A DNA stretch of 64,000 nt from Chaenocephalus aceratus (GCA_023974075.1 CM043807.1:2426623-2490622); one strand, 5' to 3'; counted from the first letter of the stretch, positions 21,429 through 33,469 are shown. Numbers and translations: made by a program. The notes: generated by a model not told the origin, from the sequence alone.

Positions 21429-23341
21429 CTAGTGGACCGGGAGAGACTATACAGCCAGCTGTGGCCCGGACCCGCTGGCAATCGTCCGACACATAAGAGA
21501 TCTCAAACAATCGGTTAGTAGAAACCTGTTGAGTCAAATTCTTCAATAGTTTATGCAGGACAATCTTAGGACTGTGTGTTGGACTGCTGCTTCCGGTTCC
21601 TGAAAATAGCTGGGAAATTAATGTTAAAACAACCAAATTTATAACGACAACAATCATATAACACGAGGCGTTGCTTTGTCACAAGCAGGGTGAGTTCAAT
21701 TTACTTATTTTTCTTATATCTAACCCTGCATGCTATTCGTTTGTCTGTTATTACATGTCGGCAAGAGGCTAATCGCTCCAATATAGTGTTCTTTGTTACG
21801 TTTTAAGTTAACGTGAATAGTATGTGGCTATTTAAACAAAAGAACAAAATCACAGTGGAAGCTGAGATTATTGGAGTGAGTGTTTGTGTTATTTTTAAAA
21901 GTCCTTTGTGTGATTTGGCAATCATTTCAAATTGCGTTTCTTGTTACGTTTTAAGTTAACGTGAATGGTTGGAGACTATTTAAACAAGAACACAGTTGAG
22001 TGAGTGTTTTGATTACAGTGTGAGGCTTTCTTATAAAAAAGTCCTTTTCGAGGAAAAGGCCTGAAAGTTTTGAAACTTTCAGTGGTTTTTTTTCCTGTTT
22101 TCAAACAGACATTGCGTGTGGATTACGATGAGAAGTGCGACATTTGTGCGTTAGTTAGACGATATTCTGCTGATTGTGTTTGATTTGCGTCTTAAATTTG
22201 TCCCATTATAGCGTGTTTAAACAGAGGAGATAACCATACTGGCTCTTAAAGTCAAAAAATTACGTGCATGGGTAGAGAACTGTGACGTAAGGGTATGAGG
22301 CCCATTTATAAATTGTACATTAAATAGAAATGTTATTTTAAACTGCATTGTTGTTTTGTGTTGAATTTAAAAAAACTCCGCTGTGAGAGCCACGAGGTGT
22401 TGTAAAATCCCTTTGTTCTTCAGGTCAAAGGTTGGAAAAGTTGCCATCTTGTTTTGCCAGCATGTTTACAATGAACCACACGGCAGTCGCCATTTCGTGA
22501 AATGCTAATTGAAGAAGTGAGACTGTTTGTTTTTACCCGGTCCTACTTCTTCTTGAGAAGGACAAATCATATTTCTTTGCAAAGTTGGAATTATAAAATA
22601 GACAGGTTATTTTACCGTGGGAAGTTTGGCATTCATAGGGATCTGATATTGGAAGTTTCTTTTCTGCTTGAATTGACGGTATTTGAAATATTCCAGTTTG
22701 CAAAAGTGTTTTGGCGATTATGTGCTGTGTTTTTTACCATAGTGTAATACTCTTCCCTAGTGTAATTCTCTTTCCATTTTTAGGAAGGAAAATAAGCTTT
22801 TCTTAAATACAGGTTAGTTTTGCAACAGTAATCCCTAGTGGATTAATCTGGAAATTACAATAACGCACTATGCTGGTAGTACAGAATTATTACATAGAGG
22901 AAACACTCAATAGCATTTTGAAGTCTAATTCTAAGTGTTATAAATACACACATGCTTCATCGCCGAGATAGAATTGCAAGTGGTTTCTAATTATAAGATA
23001 AAACACTTTATATAATACTCTTTCAAATAAGCAAACAAATGTATAAACACAAATTATGACATTTACATAATTCCAAACACTTCGGAAAGTGGAAGATTTT
23101 CACCAGATTTCTAATTTTCATAGTCAAAACCATACACTGTACAATTTTTATTTTTAGCATTTCAGATTTTAAAATTTGCATAATTGTTATCTTTTAATTA
23201 ACTTTATTAACATTAAAAAAAAAAAAAAAATACTAAAAAAAAAAACAGATTTAACAATTCTGATGATGTAGGATATTTTGAAGGAATACAAAGGTACTAG
23301 TCAGAGGACTAGTGCTTTGATCATTCGAATAGTTAGAGAGC

Positions 23342-24040
23342 ATGTCACCGAAAGAAACTAAGTTGAGACCAAAACCAGAGCCAGGCTCAACTGCAGATAT
23401 CAAGGAAAGGGTAAAAATCAGATCAGATGCTACAACAGTTCCAAAACTTAGACAGAAGACATGGAACCAAATAGAGAAACTGTTGGAACAGTGGCAAACA
23501 AGAGGACTGGTTCCAGCAGATGATCAACCTGGACCAACAAAAGCCCATAGAAGAGCAGTACTCTACTATGAGCACGAACAATGCCTACAACAGCTAACTA
23601 TATGGAGAGAAGCTGAAGAAAGATTTATAAGAGTTACAAGTCTGATACTCCATCTGGAATATGCCAGCCTATTGGCACACAGCATAAATGTGGTCCGAGT
23701 AGCAGACCTGCCAGTGAGGGAAGACATAGCAGAAAAAACAAAAGACACCGTAGCTTGTAGGAACAAGACAAGGAGAAGGGAAACTTCCAGAGATTCAGGT
23801 GCAGAATCAACAATTCCGAGGAAGACAAAGTGGCAGAGGAGGAAAGCCACGATCAAGACGAAGAACAGATGAAGGCTGCTACAAATGTGGTCAGCTGACA
23901 CATTGGTCCAGAGAGTGTCCGCAGAACATTGCACCAAACAACGGCCCTCCATGCAGATACCCCGGGGAGGTTTCCATGATGACGACGGAGGCAGGGGGTC
24001 CCAGAGATGTCAAAGACGAACAGGGGTGCCAAACATGACC
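23342..24040 (+). pseudogene. Retroviral gag remnant with a zinc knuckle, frameshifted
   Basis: A 176-codon frame starts at 23,342 and has a charged composition suggesting matrix/capsid-like remnants. The reading then moves by one frame to a basic segment at 23,799-24,038. That segment carries one CCHC zinc knuckle at 23,877-23,918 with spacing C-x2-C-x4-H-x4-C, the RNA-binding signature of retroviral nucleocapsid. The frameshift lies in the overlap 23,799-23,872. The product would have packaged genomic RNA in the virus particle. It is short for gag, is broken and is followed by no polymerase, so it is a dead copy. The assignment rests on the knuckle plus the upstream LTR and primer-binding site. 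Confidence 0.72.
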
Positions 24041-26139
24041 CAAATGCCACTGACACCCTGGTATCAACCACAACAATGAGGAAGCTCAGAGGACCAGACC
24101 ACCAGGTGATGCATCTTCAGCACAAGGGTATTTTGAAATCTTCAGCTACATTGAGCCATATCTGTCACCACAGGAGGGAGAGGTTTAATGTAAAACATGA
24201 CAGTGAGTAGCATATTGCATTTACACATAAAGCATAAAACATAGTAGAACATTTAGCAGACTATTTTTGTAATTATGAGAAGGAAAGAGATTACGAGTGA
24301 TGTTGTTCCCCTACACAGAAAACTATTGTGTCCACACAGCTAGTCAAGACGACAGGTTTCCACCCAAAAATATGAAGACGGAAACTTAGTACTCGCCCAA
24401 GACGGAGGATCCTTACCTCCTGTTTACACCGACTGCAGTTCAAGGGGCGGCGATACACCAGACGTGGAGCTGTTGAGACCTAAAAACAGAAACTCGATTC
24501 TGCTGTGGTGAAGTCTGGCTACAAAGGGAGGTGTCCGATAGGGTCGCTTGTCTCAAACCAGTGAAGAAGTCAACAAGAACCCAGCAGAACTAGAGAGTGA
24601 CTGTTGGCGGGAGAACAGTGACAGAGCGACAGCGACTGGCCCAACATTTCCAGCCAGTACATAGATAGACCCCGTCAGAAGACCGGGGCTGTGTTTAAAG
24701 GGGAACTTCATTTATTGTTAGTGGAAGTGTAGTTTTTTAGTCAAACAATTATGTGATTTATAGAGTCAGATTACATTTTTTCTCATAAACACAATTTTAT
24801 AATCGGTCTGAAGTATCTGTTTTAAGCAGGGTCCGTCTGGGGTCAATCCATGCTTCTGTCCCAGTTCCTGCTCCTGTTCAGGAGTCATATGCTGGAACTC
24901 GTCAGGCTTATGGAGGCCCACGGAGTATTCAGGCGGCTGCTAAGAGGAGTCGTCGCAAGGCCAGACTAGGAGCCCGGGCCCCAGCAGCCATGGTTCCAGT
25001 CCCAGTACAGGCCCCAGCAGCCATGGTTCCAGTCCCAGTACAGGCCACAGCAGCCATGGTTCCAGCCCCAGTACAGGCCCCCGTAGCCATGTTTCCGGCT
25101 CCAAGACCGCCCCACACAGTCATGATCCAGGCTCCAGAACTGGATCATACAGCCATGTTTCCGGCTCCAGGGCCAGCCCCAGTGGCCATGGTCCCGGCTC
25201 CAAGAGCGCCCTATACAGCCATGTTTCCGGCTTCAGAGCTGGATCTTACAGCCAGGATTCTGGCTTCAGCAGCCATGATTCTGGCTTCAATTCCGGTCCC
25301 CGCAGCCATGGTTTCAGCCCCAGTTCTGGCCCCAGCAGCCATGGTCCCGACCCCAGCTGCCTTGGTTCCAGACCCAGATCTGGCCCCAGCTGCCACAGTC
25401 CCATCTCGAGTTCCCTCCTGTAGTCCCTCCTCTAGTCCCTCCTCGAGTCCCCTCTCTAGTTTCCCCTCTCTGTTTCCATCTCAAGTCCCCTCTCAGTTCT
25501 CCCTCGAGTCCCCTCTCGAGTTCCCTCCTCTAGTCCCTCCTTTAGTCCCTCCTCTAGTTCCTCCTCGAGTCCCTCCTCGAGTCCCCTCTCTAGTTCCCCT
25601 CTCGAGTTCCCTTCTCTAGTTACTCCTCGAGTCTCTCCTCTAGTCCCCTCTGTAGTCCCTTCTCGAGTCCCCTCTCTGTTTCCATCTCAAGTCCCCTCTC
25701 CAGTTCCCCCTTGAGTCCCCTCTCGAGTTCCCTCCTCTAGTCCCTCCTCGAGTCCCCTCTCTAGTTCCCTAATCTAGTCCCTCCTCTAGTCTCTCCTCTA
25801 GTCCCCTCTGTAGTCCCTTCTCGAGTCCCCTCTCTGTTTCCATCTCAAGTTCCCTCTCCAGTTCCCCCTCGAGTCCCCTCTCGAGTCCCCTCGAGTTCCC
25901 TCCTCTAGTCCCTCCTCGAGTCCCCCTCTAGTTCCCCTCTCAAGTCCCCTCGTGTTCCCTTCTCGTGTTCCCTTCTCTAGTCCCTCCTCTAGTCCCTCCC
26001 TCTCGCCCTCCTCTCTCCTCTAGTCCCCTCTGGAGTCCCCTCTCCAGTCCCCTCTCCAGTCTCCTCTCGAGTCCCCTCTCAAGTCTCCGCTCGAGTTCCC
26101 TCTCCAGTCCCAATTCAAGCCCCTACACAAGTGTTGTTG

Positions 26140-26560
26140 GAGGTTCCGCTGGGGGTCCTGCCAACCCTGTGTCCTGTGCCGTTGGAGGTCCCGCAGAATA
26201 CTCTCCTGCCGGGGGTCCTGCCAACCCTTTCTCCTTTCTCATTGGAGGTCCCGCCGTCCACTCCCCTGCCGGGGGTCATGCCAACCCTAGGTCCGGTCTC
26301 GTTGGAGGTCCCGCCGTCCACTCCCCTGCCGGGGGTCCTGCCAACCCTAGGTCCGGTCTCGTTGGAGGTCCCGCCGTCTGCTCCCCTGCCGGGGGTCCTG
26401 CCAACCCTGTGTCCTGTGCCGTTGGAGGTCCCACAGAATACTCTCCTGCCGGGGTCCTGCCAACCCTTTCTCCTGTCTCGTTGGAGGTCCCACCGTCTAC
26501 TCCCCTGCCGGGGGTCCTGCCAACCCTATATCCCGTGCCGTTGGAGGTTCTACCGGGGGC
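26140..26560 (+). repeat. 60-bp tandem repeat, about 7 copies
   Basis: The unit contains GGGGGTCCTGCCAACCCT and GTTGGAGGTCCC. It codes a 20-residue repeat (GVLPTLGPVSLEVPPSTPLP in one frame). One unit has lost a G, at about 26,452, which shifts the frame. Confidence 0.88.
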
Positions 26561-27328
26561 CCTGCCAGCCCCATGTCCATCACCTGTCTCGCCAGGGTTC
26601 CTGCCAACTCCTGGTCCTCTTCCGTGGGGGATCCTGCCGAAGCCTGTCCGACCGGCTCCGGTTATGTCCGGCCGACACCGGGTCCTGCCCAGTCTCCGGA
26701 GCTGTCCCATCAGCGCTTTCCTGCCCGGCCTCCGGATCCTGTCCGGTCGACACCGGCTCCTGCCCGGCCTCCGGAGCTGTCCGGTCTCGCCCTCGAGCCC
26801 GGCCCCCTGAGAGCCCGGCCCCCTGAGAGCCGTGGTCGTCGCCCTCGGGCTCGGTCCCCTGACTCTTCCTGCCGTTGCCTTCGCCCTCGGGCCCGGCCCC
26901 CTGACTCTTCCTGCCGTTGCCTTCGCCCTCGGGCCCGGCCCCCTGACTCTTCCTGCCGCTGCCTTCGGCCCTCCATGGTCCCCACCTTGGACTCTGTCTT
27001 GACCCCGGGCCGTCCGCCCGAGACCCCTTCCTGGTCCTCTGCCTTGCCCCCCCGAATCCCCCCTTTTTGGACTCTACCTTGCCCCCCGGGCCGTCCGCCC
27101 GAGACCCCTTCCTGGTTCTCTGCATTGCCCCCGGGCCGTCCGCCCGAATCCCCCTTTTTTGGACTCTACCTTGCCCCCCGGGCCGTCCGCCCGAGACCCC
27201 TTCCTGGTCCTCCGCTGTGTTCCTGGGCTGTCAGCCCAAGACCCCTCCTCCAGAACCCCTCCACCCACCCTTTGTACTTTTGTGGGTTTTTTTTTTTTTT
27301 TTTTAGGGACGTCTGGAATCCGTCCCTT

Positions 27329-27344
27329 GAGGGGGGGGGAGTTC
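27329..27344 (+). other. Polypurine tract upstream of the Gypsy 3' LTR
   Basis: GAGGGGGGGGGAG lies directly before the LTR start TGTCACG. This is the expected site for priming plus-strand DNA and marks the following LTR as the 3' one. Confidence 0.75.
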
Positions 27345-27709
27345 TGTCACGATTCTCATGTTATGTCACGTTTGTAGTTTTGTCTGTGTTGGTGTTTTTC
27401 TTGTCTTTGGGTTTCCTGTTTTATTGTGTAAAGTGTTCACCCCCGTTCCTGCCTGTCTGCTTTCTGTCTGTTTCCCTCCCTGATTACCCGATTGTGTTCA
27501 CCTGTTTGTCCTTGTGTTTCTCCTCCCCTGCCCGGCTTGTTTCTCGTTGTCGTGATTACCCCTCCCTGTATTTAGTCTTTAGCTCGTTCTGTGTTCAGTG
27601 TTGGGTCGTTGTTTGTTGGTGACTGAGTTCCGTGTTGATTATCCTTGAAATAAAGGTTTTCTCAAAGTTATCTGCATTTGGGTCCTGCTTCCTTCACTCG
27701 ACCGTGACA
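27345..27709 (+). mobile_element. Gypsy-type 3' LTR
   Basis: This 365-bp LTR begins TGTCACG and ends CGTGACA, a perfect 7-bp inverted repeat. A poly(A) signal AATAAAGG lies near 27,650, followed by CTGCATTTGGGTCCTGC. A second copy lies at 46,009-46,374. Confidence 0.88.
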
Positions 27710-28162
27710 GAAGCTGCAAGTAAGATTTAAAACATCTGCAGGGTGGGTTGAGCGACCCCTTCTCCCTGAACAATATTTGTTGTAAAAAATATGCACCATT
27801 AAAATGAGTGATCCAAGGCCCCGCATGTATTACTCCCAATTATACTAGTTTTTCAGAATTAAAATTTGCAATCGCTCTTTGCCTAGTTTCTTTTTAAAAC
27901 TCTACATCTTGGACAACAAACAATGTTGTTTCCACCTTAACAGTTCTCCTATGATAATAACCATGCTACAATGGTGAAATCAATACTCTAGATTGGAATA
28001 CTTTCTTTGGCTTGGTTCTAGCTCTACCTTTAACATTTTCCATTAAAATAAAGATTTGTCTGCTATCTATATTGTAACCAATTAAATCTTCCCCAAATTC
28101 TCACATGAATAAGAATCTCTAAAAGAATAATTTGTTTATATGATGAAAAGATTGAATAATAT
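27710..28162. other. No gene seen
   Basis: AT-rich non-coding sequence between the Gypsy LTR and an L2 tail. It may be degraded retroviral sequence, but nothing decisive is visible. Confidence 0.3.
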
Positions 28163-28386
28163 GTTACATTACATTGCATTTAGCTGACGCTTTTATCCAA
28201 AGCGACTTACAGTACATTCGACCAGGAAGACACAACCTTGAAGAAAACAGAATCATATAAGTACATCAGGTTTCATAGAGCCAAACATTTCAAGTGCTAC
28301 TCAACTGGCTGTAGATAAGCCAGTCCTTTATTAGTATATAAGTGCTCTGTTAGCAGTTATTTGTTAGTAATTCTATCGCTGTTCTA
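28163..28386 (-). mobile_element. L2-type LINE 3' tail
   Basis: The minus strand ends with CTTTGGATAAAAGCGTCAGC and AATGTAATGTAA. The text is homologous to 8,740-8,959. Confidence 0.82.
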
Positions 28387-28849
28387 CCCTCAGTGTGTTT
28401 TTAGGATTATTTTCTAATAAGTGTGTTTATGTGTAAATTCACTCACTGCCGTTTTCCTTCTCTCCCCCTCTGGTTGTCAAGCCACAACCCCCTCACGTTC
28501 TGCTGGCCCATGCCAACTCCTCTGGTTCTTTCCTCTCCTCTGTCCTGCCTTCTCCTCAGTCCATCCGCTCTTGAATCCTTCCGCTGTAACTCTTTTCAGT
28601 GGCCCAACTGCTTTGCATTTCATCTCCTCCTTTTCAGTCTCTACGTTGTTTCATGGAGGGCGTATCCGCTCTCATGTCCCACAACTCTGCTCTTGTGCCA
28701 AATCTCGTGGCTCAGCTTGGAACTTCATGTCCTGTCTGAGGGACCGATGAGAGTTTGCCTGTTTGTCAGCATGCCTGGTTTGGTTCTGGATGCATCAGGT
28801 CGTTGTTTGGTTCAGCTTGGGTTCTCTGTCAGAGAGGGAGAGAGAGAGA

Positions 28850-29070
28850 ATAAAAACACGTGGGTTCGCTATCCTGGCTCCAAAATGGTGGAATGAGCTC
28901 CCCATTGACATCAGGACAGCAGATAGCAGACTGAAAACTCATCTCTTTCGACTCCACTTCGAGGGATAGAACTATTAACAAAGCACTTATATACTAATAA
29001 AGGGCTGGCTTTATCTAAAGCCAGTTGAGTAGCACTTGAAATGTTTTTGCTCTGATGTACTTATAGAGAG
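28850..29070 (+). mobile_element. L2-type LINE fragment with coding tail
   Basis: The coding tail FAILAPKWWNELPIDIRTAD is followed by LKTHLF, but without the 10-12 residues present in the 8,560 copy. It then runs into the 3' UTR and stops before the terminal tail. It overlaps the oppositely oriented fragment at 28,163-28,386 in content, so the two are separate insertions. Confidence 0.78.
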
Positions 29071-29834
29071 ATAGAGAGACTATAGTTATTCTAACACACT
29101 GAGGTAAAATAAATCCAATCCTTTCCACTCTATTTTCCTAATCTTACTATCTGTCTTAGATGGTAAATGTCATCTAAACCCAATTAATGTCTACTAATGG
29201 TTGTGCCATATCCCTAAACATTGCTTTCACCCACTGTAACATGGCTACTCCAAATAACTCTTTCAGGAAACCATTTTCTTCTATAAATTGAAATACCTAC
29301 ATGTTTCAAGCACCACATATTTCACACACTATAAAAGAACGTCCCCATATTTTCTCCATCACTTTAAATCTCACTGTTATTTAGAACATAGGTAACTTTT
29401 GTGACTGGACATATCTGCAATGTCGCCACAATCTGCTGGGGAATTTTGTTCATAGAGTTTGTACGTACAAAGTTGTACGTGTGGGTTAGTAGCCCGTTTC
29501 TACTGTATTCATTTTCAATAATTGTGCTCAGGTCACCGGTCAGTTGTCAATAAACTTAATAGGGGGTGTTTCTGGCACAGACTAAAACATGGATCCAGTG
29601 TATTTGGAGATTCCCCTAATCTGTAAATCCCCATCACTTACATATCCCAATCACTTAAACCCATCTCATCATTTGATACAAGAACTGCATATATGGGGGG
29701 TGAATCATCTTGATTATAATCGCCTCACCTTTGGGAACGAGTATTTCTAACTCCTCCTCTTGTTGCTCAGCTGATCTTTCATTCTGATTGTTCAAGCTCC
29801 TTTGAAAACTGCAACTGCTCTCCCGGTGGCACGA
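29071..29834 (-). mobile_element. Endogenous retrovirus leader/internal region, copy C
   Basis: It lies downstream (minus strand) of the primer-binding site of copy C. A 61-codon minus-strand frame at 29,655-29,840 spans the leader but matches nothing I recognise. No gag or pol is visible. The left boundary is uncertain. Confidence 0.45.
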
Positions 29835-29853
29835 GATCACGTCAGGGTCACCA
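29835..29853 (-). other. tRNA-Trp primer-binding site
   Basis: On the minus strand TGGTGACCCTGACGTGATC lies 7 bases after the LTR end. It is complementary to the 3' end of vertebrate tRNA-Trp with one mismatch (CCC-T in place of CCC-C). Reverse transcription would start here. Confidence 0.85.
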
Positions 29854-29860
29854 ATTGTTA

Positions 29861-30486
29861 TGTTGTGTTCGTTATTCTCGCGTCCTGGAGAGAAGCTTTA
29901 AAAGGAGACTAAATGGAGTCTCTGAGAAGGTTCAAATGGTTACTTTAATTAAAAATATGGCGCGGGGTAATGTTACAAACAGGATATTGTTCAGACAGAA
30001 AAACAGCTGTGATCTGCTCCCGTGAGCGAAGGGAAGAGAGGCCGAACCCCTCTCGTCCAGCTGTTATATATCCTCTGCTGGCTCCTCCCTGCGGGCCGGC
30101 TCTCCACGTTTTAATGTCCGTTGTCAATGTCCGGTCATTCCGGATGTTGTCACATGCTACCCACATCTGTAAACAATAACGTATTCAAATAAACTGTACT
30201 TTCATTTAATATTCAGCAATGATAATATCTCGACGTCTATAGTTGTAGTGTTGAAATCAGTAGGTTTCGGTGTGCAACACTCCATGTCATATCGCAACTA
30301 AATTCACCTCTATAGTAAATGGTATATTAGCCACATGCTAAATGCTAACCGGAGATTTTCAGAATAAAAGCTTAACAACTGGTTGTGCACAAGAACTTCT
30401 GGTTTTTCAGTATAAAACAGCATTTAAACTCACAGTATGTTTAAGGTACTTTATGCCATTAAAAACATTAATTGTAATTTCTAACA
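29861..30486 (-). mobile_element. Endogenous retrovirus 5' LTR, copy C
   Basis: On the minus strand the LTR begins TGTTAGAAATTACAATTAAT and ends ...GAACACAACA, with TGTT/AACA ends. It is 626 bp long. It lacks about 140 bp present in copies A and B, between TGTCCGTTGT and the CCGGTC motif. The primer-binding site next to it makes it a 5' LTR. Confidence 0.87.
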
Positions 30487-31184
30487 GTGGCCATCTGTGA
30501 CGGGGTTCTATTTGTCCGTTGAAACCATAGGCTTAGTCGGTTGTTTAAGCTTTCCAAAACTTTATTTATAACAGCAACAAAAGAATATATACTGTTTGAT
30601 AAAAGTGAAACAGTATAACTTAAATAAACAAAATCAAAGTTACCAAATGTGGTTGTCTATTACTCCTGGAGTAAACACATTCTAACTGTTGCCTTCACTG
30701 CAACAATCTCCCGAATGACCTTCCAGGGCCAACACCGTCCCTTTTGTACCCATAGCCCCTCCCCACAGGCTTACCGTCAACCGGTTACACAATTATCTCC
30801 AAACCACATTGTCAACATAAATGTAATTTCCTCAAACATGAGGAAACTATCTGAACCAAACATACACAGGTTAACTACGTCTTAACAGTCATTCCCCATA
30901 ATTAATAAACACAAAATAAATAATAAATTACATCCTATTTAAATCACGGAAGTGATGCGCCTCCGTCTTTTCCACCTTCCCTTTGCTGGGGAGACGGCGG
31001 TGAAACTCCGCCCGCCGCTCCCCACGTAAGTATGGTGTAATATAGTTAAATGTATGTTGAAATAATTGTAGACTCACAAGCGTGCACTTGTGGTCACGCT
31101 ACAGAAAGGAAGGGGGGAAAAGGTGGACGTTTTAGTGATGATTTAACCTGATTTATTGACGAACGGAAGAGAGCAGGAAATGTT
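30487..31184. other. No gene seen
   Basis: Non-coding. The minus strand from about 30,580 carries AATAAAG-like signals, but no LTR pair, terminal repeat or ORF could be supported. Confidence 0.3.
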
Positions 31185-31284
31185 NNNNNNNNNNNNNNNN
31201 NNNNNNNNNNNNNNNNNNNNNNNNNNNNNNNNNNNNNNNNNNNNNNNNNNNNNNNNNNNNNNNNNNNNNNNNNNNNNNNNNNNN
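31185..31284. other. Assembly gap of 100 N
   Basis: Exactly 100 unknown bases followed by a (CT)n run. The round number suggests a gap of unknown true size, probably over a CT-rich repeat. Confidence 0.98.
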
Positions 31285-32177
31285 CTCTCTCTCTCTCTCT
31301 CTCTCATTGAGGAGGCGAAGTCATTGAATACAAATAATGTGTTTTGATTTTCCCATTAGCAACTCAGTATTTCTTCCTCACATGGGCATGAGTATAATTA
31401 GTGTCTTTGATCTGCATAAATGTAGCCTCTGAACCACGAGAATATCGATCAGCAGGCTGAGCTCTACCTGGGTTTAATCTATTTCTGTTTATCAGTACCT
31501 CTGACTGGAGTTTGTCACGTTAGCTTTCTGTCATTTCTACCCCTTATTCATGGTGTGTGTCTTACAATCAAACCTGAGATGTCTTTAAAAATGCAGTTTT
31601 CATTATAATATTATTTATGATTCCACTTTAACCAGCTATGGGATAATTAGTTTATATAAGTATATTTTTCGCCTCTGAAACTGAAGAAATTATGCTGCTG
31701 CAGTAATCCTGTTTACAAAGCGCAAGTACATTTATGGGAAGATATAAATGTTTAATTATCTATGAAACTACACTTTAAACAATACAAGTCCATAAGTGGA
31801 TGATACACCGTTTTAAGCAAACTGTTAGGATACATGAGAACTTCAGTTACTTGAAAAAGCTACCTTTCTTCAAGAAAAAGTTTCATCACTTGAGCCTATA
31901 TATTGACATTTGAAACCAGTTGAATATTTTAAAGTGATGTGTCAGGAACCCAACCGGATTTGGACTTAAATGCACAACGAGACACAAAGGTAACAAACAA
32001 AAAAATCACTCTTCAAGAGGGAAAAATACATCAATATAAACATTAAGAAAGCACGAGGAACAAAGGAATGGAAGTTCTTGGCTTGAAATAACGCTGGCTC
32101 TCCTAACATGGCATGGAACAAGACAAACTGTCACAGGACAAGGGAGAATGGGGTTGCGTTCGAATTGTCAGTTAAGC
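31285..32177. other. CT run then non-coding sequence
   Basis: A short (CT)n at 31,285-31,304 is followed by AT-rich sequence with no ORF or recognisable element. Confidence 0.4.
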
Positions 32178-32640
32178 TTAAAGGGGACATATCATGCTAT
32201 ATTTGAACAATATATTGTAGGGCCATACCTATAAAGTATATAAATATAGTTTTTTTTTCAAAATACCAAACAGATCCTGCATTTTAGCCATGTCTCATTT
32301 CGTTATATTTGCTCTTTCCAGCGCTGTTTTTGCAGGGGCTGATTCTGTGAGCTGCAGCTGACCACGCCCCCCTGCAGCTGACCACGCCCCCCTGCAGGAG
32401 AGGGGAGCGTGCTTTGAGATCAGCTGCTGGGCTGTCAGAAGAGGGGGAGAAAAAGAGATCTCCTTCCTCCGTGTTTTATTCTTATAGAAGTAAGAAGAGA
32501 AGTAACGGGGCAGAAAACCCTCCTTTTTACGCAGCGGTCCAGACATAGACATCAAACGGCGACACATATTCAGTTGCCAGTTACTTTGGCATTAGGGCAG
32601 GGATATCTAGATACTTTCCAAGGTTTGACATAATGAATTG
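32178..32640. repeat. Common teleost interspersed repeat starting TTAAAGGGGACATATCATGC
   Basis: This opening phrase is widespread in fish intergenic DNA and starts with a TTAA, suggesting a TTAA-targeting DNA element. A local direct duplication (GCAGCTGACCACGCCCCCCT twice, near 32,356) is visible. The right end was not determined. Confidence 0.4.
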
Positions 32641-32813
32641 TGCTACTTTTAAAGCAAGCAACGATGTTTTCATATCTGTAATCAAAAAGCTCCTCAAAAA
32701 CGCTATCGAAGCAGTTCCTGCCGTTGCTACGTTAGTTCAAACGGTAACTGTCAAAGAATATTTTAATCCGATCTGTGTATTTTAGAGATTCTCAGTCTTT
32801 CTTGCATGTGCCC

Positions 32814-33142
32814 TGTATGTAACTTGAGGAGGACAAAGGTCAAGAGGCCTTCTGCCTTTCCTGTGGGGGAGGTTTGGACCATGCGAGTTGATAATAACAA
32901 ACCAGTCTTTGTTCCAGATGTCTGGTACTAATTAGAGAAAAGGCGGGCTCTTAGTTCCCTCCTCTTCTAAATGTATAGATGTGTTCCTGTCCTTTTGTCT
33001 GCAGAGTTGGCTTGGGATCTCATGGTGAAAGTCGTGAATATACCTTGTGAACCATCCGGCCGTATTTTCTCTCTCAATAAATAACAGTGTTTGACTAAGG
33101 CGAATTCAGCTTCCATTCCTTTCACTGAACATTGGTTCTACA
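32814..33142 (+). mobile_element. Possible solo LTR
   Basis: The block begins TGTATGTAAC and ends TTCTACA. An AATAAATAA signal near 33,079 is followed by a short U5-like stretch. No target-site duplication or second copy was found in the window, so this remains tentative. Confidence 0.3.
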
Positions 33143-33469
33143 TTGCTGCACAGAAGTTTTCTTCACAGTAACAACGGAATATTTTTCTTAGCGGATGCAT
33201 GTCAATTTAAATCAATATATTTTTTAAAAATAAATGTCTAATCCATAAAAGCATTTAAATTAATATCGGGAGTCATATCGTTACTTTGTCGAGAATGTGG
33301 CCATGTAATAAGCGGGATAATGTGCACATTGCACATTGCATAATGTGCCTTCATGCCGATCTAGATCCCTCGGCTACGCGCCGGGCTCCTGATCAGCCTG
33401 TCGGTGTTCTTTTCCCCATAATGACCGCGTCGCTGCACATTATCCCTTACATATGATTATGATCATTAT

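Larger units (their letters stand above)
21401..24825 (+). mobile_element. Degraded endogenous retrovirus internal region
   Basis: A long leader (21,429-23,341) has no ORF of note and contains an imperfect direct duplication at about 21,792 and 21,950 (GTTACGTTTTAAGTTAACGT). A gag remnant follows at 23,342-24,040. No recognisable protease, polymerase or envelope region comes after it; 24,041-24,825 is non-coding. The right boundary, where Gypsy-type sequence begins, is approximate. Confidence 0.65.
24826..27344 (+). mobile_element. Gypsy-type element, 3' internal region with proline-rich repeats
   Basis: An open frame runs in from about 24,843 (ASVPVPAPVQESYAGTRQAY) into Ala/Pro/Val repeats (AAMVPVPVQAP type) to 25,619. 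It is followed by 25,400-26,110 of CT-rich text built on AGTCCCTCCTC. Then come seven 60-bp units (26,140-26,560), three 42-bp units coding SSCRCLRPRARPPD (26,860-26,985), and GRPPETPSW-type repeats to about 27,240. It ends in a purine tract (27,329-27,340) just before the LTR. Such repeats are known from 3' parts of fish Gypsy elements. The reading frame changes several times, so no single protein is claimed. The 5' part, with integrase and reverse transcriptase, is absent. Confidence 0.6.

Noticed and set aside
25965..27622. Long proline-rich ORFs as a host gene
   Set aside because: They lie directly before a polypurine tract and LTR, change frame repeatedly and run into the LTR; they belong to the Gypsy element.
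28163..29070. Twin-primed L2 insertion (inverted 5' part plus 3' part)
   Set aside because: The two fragments overlap in content instead of being adjacent parts of one copy, so they are independent insertions.
12751..30486. LTR copies A and C as the two ends of one 17.7-kb minus-strand provirus
   Set aside because: Orientation fits, but outer flanks (GTGTTA and GTGGCC) do not match, the LTRs differ by a deletion of about 140 bp, and another LTR of the family lies between them in the opposite orientation.
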